Shown here piece after piece: positions 62,085 to 64,000 of a stretch of 64,000 bases of DNA. Below the pieces are notes generated by a model. It saw only the letters and a program-made list of their open reading frames with translations. It was not told the origin of the DNA and searched no databases. Source of the stretch: Verrucomicrobium sp. BvORR034. GTDB lineage: Bacteria > Verrucomicrobiota > Verrucomicrobiia > Verrucomicrobiales > Verrucomicrobiaceae. The stretch lies in the NCBI RefSeq assembly GCF_000739635.1, contig NZ_BATQ01000136.1, positions 55,325-119,324 on the forward strand, written 5' to 3'. Positions within the stretch are counted from its first letter, which is position 1; each line of letters opens with the position of its first letter. The position numbers were made by a program, and so were the translations under genes.

Positions 62085-63299
62085 ATGTTTCAACCGCGCT
62101 TCATCAAGCACGCCAAGCTGCTCCGCAAGGGGGTCAACCGTTTCCTCCACTACAAGCGGGATCTGCTGCCTACGACCAAGGTAGATGAGATCAACGGGTT
62201 GCGTGGTGAACTGGACGCTGCCATCAGCCAGCGCAACAGCACCCGCATTGATGAGGTGAGCAAGCAGTTGAACCAGGTGTGTGAGCGCGCCCTGCCTGAT
62301 GCGCGCACCACGGAGTGGGCGGAGAACATCGAGGTCTTCTTTGTCTCCATCGTCATTGCCCTGGGCATCCGTTCCTACATTGCCCAGCCCTTCCAGATCC
62401 CCACGGGCTCCATGCAGCCCACGCTCAATGGCATCCGTGCTGAAGCGACTGAAAAAGATCCCAATCCCGGCTTTCTGGGCAAAATCGGCGGGTTCTTCAC
62501 CGGCACCACTTACTTGAATGTGGTCTCAGACCACGAAGGACCGCTCCGTCTTTCAGACACCATTACCGAGCACAAGTTCCTCATCTTCCGCCCTTACAGC
62601 CGTTTGCATTTCGCTGACGGACACGACATCAAGATCTCCTGCCCCAAGATCCAGCTCGAACGCGAGCTGAACATCGGTGCCCACCTCCGGACGGAGATGA
62701 TGGAAGGCAATAGCGACACCCCTGACCGTCGTGCCACCATGCAGATGGCAAACGCCAGCAGCATCTATGTCCGCAAGGGCCAGGTGCTGGCCCGCGGTAT
62801 CGTGCAGAATGGTGACCATGTCATCGTGAACAAGTTCGCCTACCACTTCCGCCGCCCCACCCGCGGGGAGGTGTTCGTATTCACCACCAAGAACATCGCC
62901 GGCATCGAGAGCCGCAACTTTGATGAACGCTGGGGCTCCCAACACTACATCAAGCGCCTCGGCGGCGTCCCTGAGGACACCGTGTCCATCAAGGACTCCC
63001 AACTGTTCATCAACGGCCAGCTCGCCACCGAACCCGGCTTCAAACGCGTGATGACCGGTACTTACATTGAACCCAAGGACGGCTACCGTGGCTATGAAGA
63101 CGCCATCCAGGACTTCACCGGCCGCCGCGTACCTGTTCGCGAAATTGCCCTGCAGAAGAAGCAGTACCTTGCCCTGGGAGACAACAGCTACCAGAGCTCC
63201 GACAGCCGCTACTGGGGCCCCGTGCCCGAGCAGAACGTCGTCGGCCCAGGCTGGTTCTGCTACTGGCCGCTAACCAGCCACTGGGGCGTGATTCGGTAA
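62085..63299 (+). CDS. lepB: Signal peptidase I (LepB), with a large insertion between catalytic boxes
   Basis: A 404-residue type I signal peptidase. A hydrophobic helix (EVFFVSIVIALGIRSYIAQPF) precedes the box B motif PTGSMQPTL with the nucleophile S109. The next box (NGDHVIVNKFAYHFRRPTRGEVFVF, from about 242) is 130 residues away instead of the usual 15-30, followed by YIKRLGGVPEDTV with the general base K290 and LGDNSYQSSDSRYWGPV. The inserted segment (about 115-240) has a beta-rich middle. The N-terminal 80 residues are an extra helical cytoplasmic part. ATG 62085 is preferred; the frame is open upstream into lepA. The gene follows lepA by 115 bp. Confidence 0.93.
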   Translation: MFQPRFIKHAKLLRKGVNRFLHYKRDLLPTTKVDEINGLRGELDAAISQRNSTRIDEVSKQLNQVCERALPDARTTEWAENIEVFFVSIVIALGIRSYIAQPFQIPTGSMQPTLNGIRAEATEKDPNPGFLGKIGGFFTGTTYLNVVSDHEGPLRLSDTITEHKFLIFRPYSRLHFADGHDIKISCPKIQLERELNIGAHLRTEMMEGNSDTPDRRATMQMANASSIYVRKGQVLARGIVQNGDHVIVNKFAYHFRRPTRGEVFVFTTKNIAGIESRNFDERWGSQHYIKRLGGVPEDTVSIKDSQLFINGQLATEPGFKRVMTGTYIEPKDGYRGYEDAIQDFTGRRVPVREIALQKKQYLALGDNSYQSSDSRYWGPVPEQNVVGPGWFCYWPLTSHWGVIR

Positions 63300-63390
63300 A
63301 GCTTGAGAAGTTTGGTTGGAGTGGAGGGTGCACGGCCTGTGACTTCGGAGGCCTTTGCACCTCCAAGCAAACTCATCATCCCCAACACCT

Positions 63391-63588
63391 GAGCGCGCAG
63401 CGCTTTTGGGACTGCGGTGAGAATCACCGCTTTGGCTACGCCTTGTGATAGGCTTGAACCTCACCTCTGTCGCCGGAACCCAGCCTCCCATCTCCTCCGC
63501 TCCCCTGTCATTCGCTCTCGTTCCACACAGGTCTCTCGAAAGCGGCGATTCTCGCACGCACTCCCAAAGATGCTCCGCATCAAGGTGA
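63391..63588. repeat. REP-like pair (family A) next to a RAYT gene
   Basis: The left arm (63391-63440) contains TTTGGGACTGCGGTGAGAAT followed by CACCGCTTTGGCTACG; the right arm (63537-63588) is the imperfect inverse with CGAAAGCGGCGATTCTCG. It matches 39791-39979 closely over both arms and lies 138 bp upstream of the RAYT gene. The rest of the 63300-63725 gap has no gene that I can see. Confidence 0.9.
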
Positions 63589-63725
63589 TGGAAGCCTGGA
63601 AAGAGTCTCACCTGCAGCCAGCTTTCGCCCCTGGATCAAAGGGTGCATTCATTCACGCATCAATTCGGTTGCGGCTGAGTAGCGAAGAGCAAAGAATTGC
63701 TCCAAACACCCACCGAACAACCAGG

Positions 63726-64000
63726 ATGGAAAGCCCCACAGACGCGCCCTCACCTACTCCGTGGCCCCATGCGCCTCCGCATCACTTTGACGCCACCAGT
63801 ACCTTTTTTGTCACTGCCAGCACGTATCTGAAAGCCCCACTTTTCCATGACTCAACAAGGCTACACCTGCTGCACGACTCGCTCTTGAGCCATGCGCATA
63901 CCCACGGATGGCAGCTCGAAGCATGGGCGGTTTTCAGCAACCACTACCACTTCATAGCGCGGCCGGTGATGGCAGCAAAGCCCGACAACTCCTCGCCTGT
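63726..64000 (+). CDS. REP-associated tyrosine transposase (RAYT, Y1_Tnp), N-terminal part only
   Basis: The frame is open from ATG 63726 to the window edge, giving about 91 residues. The start region PHHFDATSTFFVTASTYLKAPLF, the helical DSLLSHAHTHGWQLEAW and the HUH motif in AVFSNHYHFIARP (H73-Y-H75) fit the N-terminal part of Y1_Tnp/RAYT transposases. The catalytic tyrosine lies beyond the window. RAYTs process single-stranded REP palindromes and usually sit next to them; a family A REP pair ends 138 bp upstream. Its size and intactness cannot be judged. Confidence 0.82.
   Translation, partial: MESPTDAPSPTPWPHAPPHHFDATSTFFVTASTYLKAPLFHDSTRLHLLHDSLLSHAHTHGWQLEAWAVFSNHYHFIARPVMAAKPDNSSP

Noticed and set aside
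1..64000. tRNA, rRNA, riboswitch or replication-origin signals
   Set aside because: I looked through the intergenic regions for cloverleaf, rRNA-like and DnaA-box patterns and found nothing that I could support by eye.

Overview
The window looks like chromosome of a GC-rich member of the Verrucomicrobiota, probably near Prosthecobacter or Verrucomicrobium. This is inferred from content: a DUF1592-type planctomycete cytochrome paired with a DUF1552 protein, a sulfatase, ThuA, FAD-oxidored/golvesin and beta-helix proteins, many Tat or Sec exported hydrolases, and a lepA-lepB pair. No rRNA or tRNA gene was found. Most starts lack a Shine-Dalgarno motif and follow pyrimidine-rich leaders.

Layout. 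1-4.7 kb: the end of a Wadjet/MksBEF-like SMC operon (jetA tail, jetB, jetC) with no jetD downstream. 4.9-9.3 kb: two flavin-dependent halogenase-like oxidoreductases flanking a cation/proton antiporter. 9.7-13.9 kb: EamA transporter divergent from PhzF, then squalene/phytoene synthase divergent from HemW. 14-18.5 kb: exported FAD oxidoreductase, a tyrosine-phosphatase-like protein, a sialidase-like protein and a Dabb protein. 18.9-25 kb: two small stress/envelope proteins, an SLC13-type transporter, an AI-2E family protein with an extra C-terminal domain, and a phospholipase-D-like protein. 25-29 kb: amino-acid-oxidase-like flavoprotein, an unrecognised 606-residue protein and a cupin. 29-40 kb: a run of mostly exported catabolic proteins (sulfatase, ThuA, EEP nuclease/phosphatase, PD40 propeller, esterase, DUF4886, Tat-exported esterase). 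40.4-45 kb: DUF1592 + DUF1552 pair. 45-52.4 kb: MFS transporter divergent from a LysR regulator, an overlapping gene pair (archaeo-eukaryotic-primase-like protein and endonuclease-IV-like protein), a second MFS transporter and two DUF2059 paralogues. 52.8-64 kb: beta-helix protein, Dus, a small Cys-rich protein, Dps, an unrecognised protein, CPBP protease, lepA, signal peptidase I with a large insertion, and a RAYT transposase cut by the window end.

Two things stand out. First, the pair at 47442-49686 couples a protein with primase-like catalytic motifs and a Cys-rich C-terminal region to a protein that keeps all nine metal-ligand positions of endonuclease IV; it is a candidate DNA-repair module. 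Second, the intergenic DNA is rich in small repeats: five families of short direct repeats sit on or just after stop codons, and REP-like palindromes (three copies) occur with a RAYT gene next to one copy. Positions and motifs are read from the sequence. Family names come from remembered family signatures, not from database searches.
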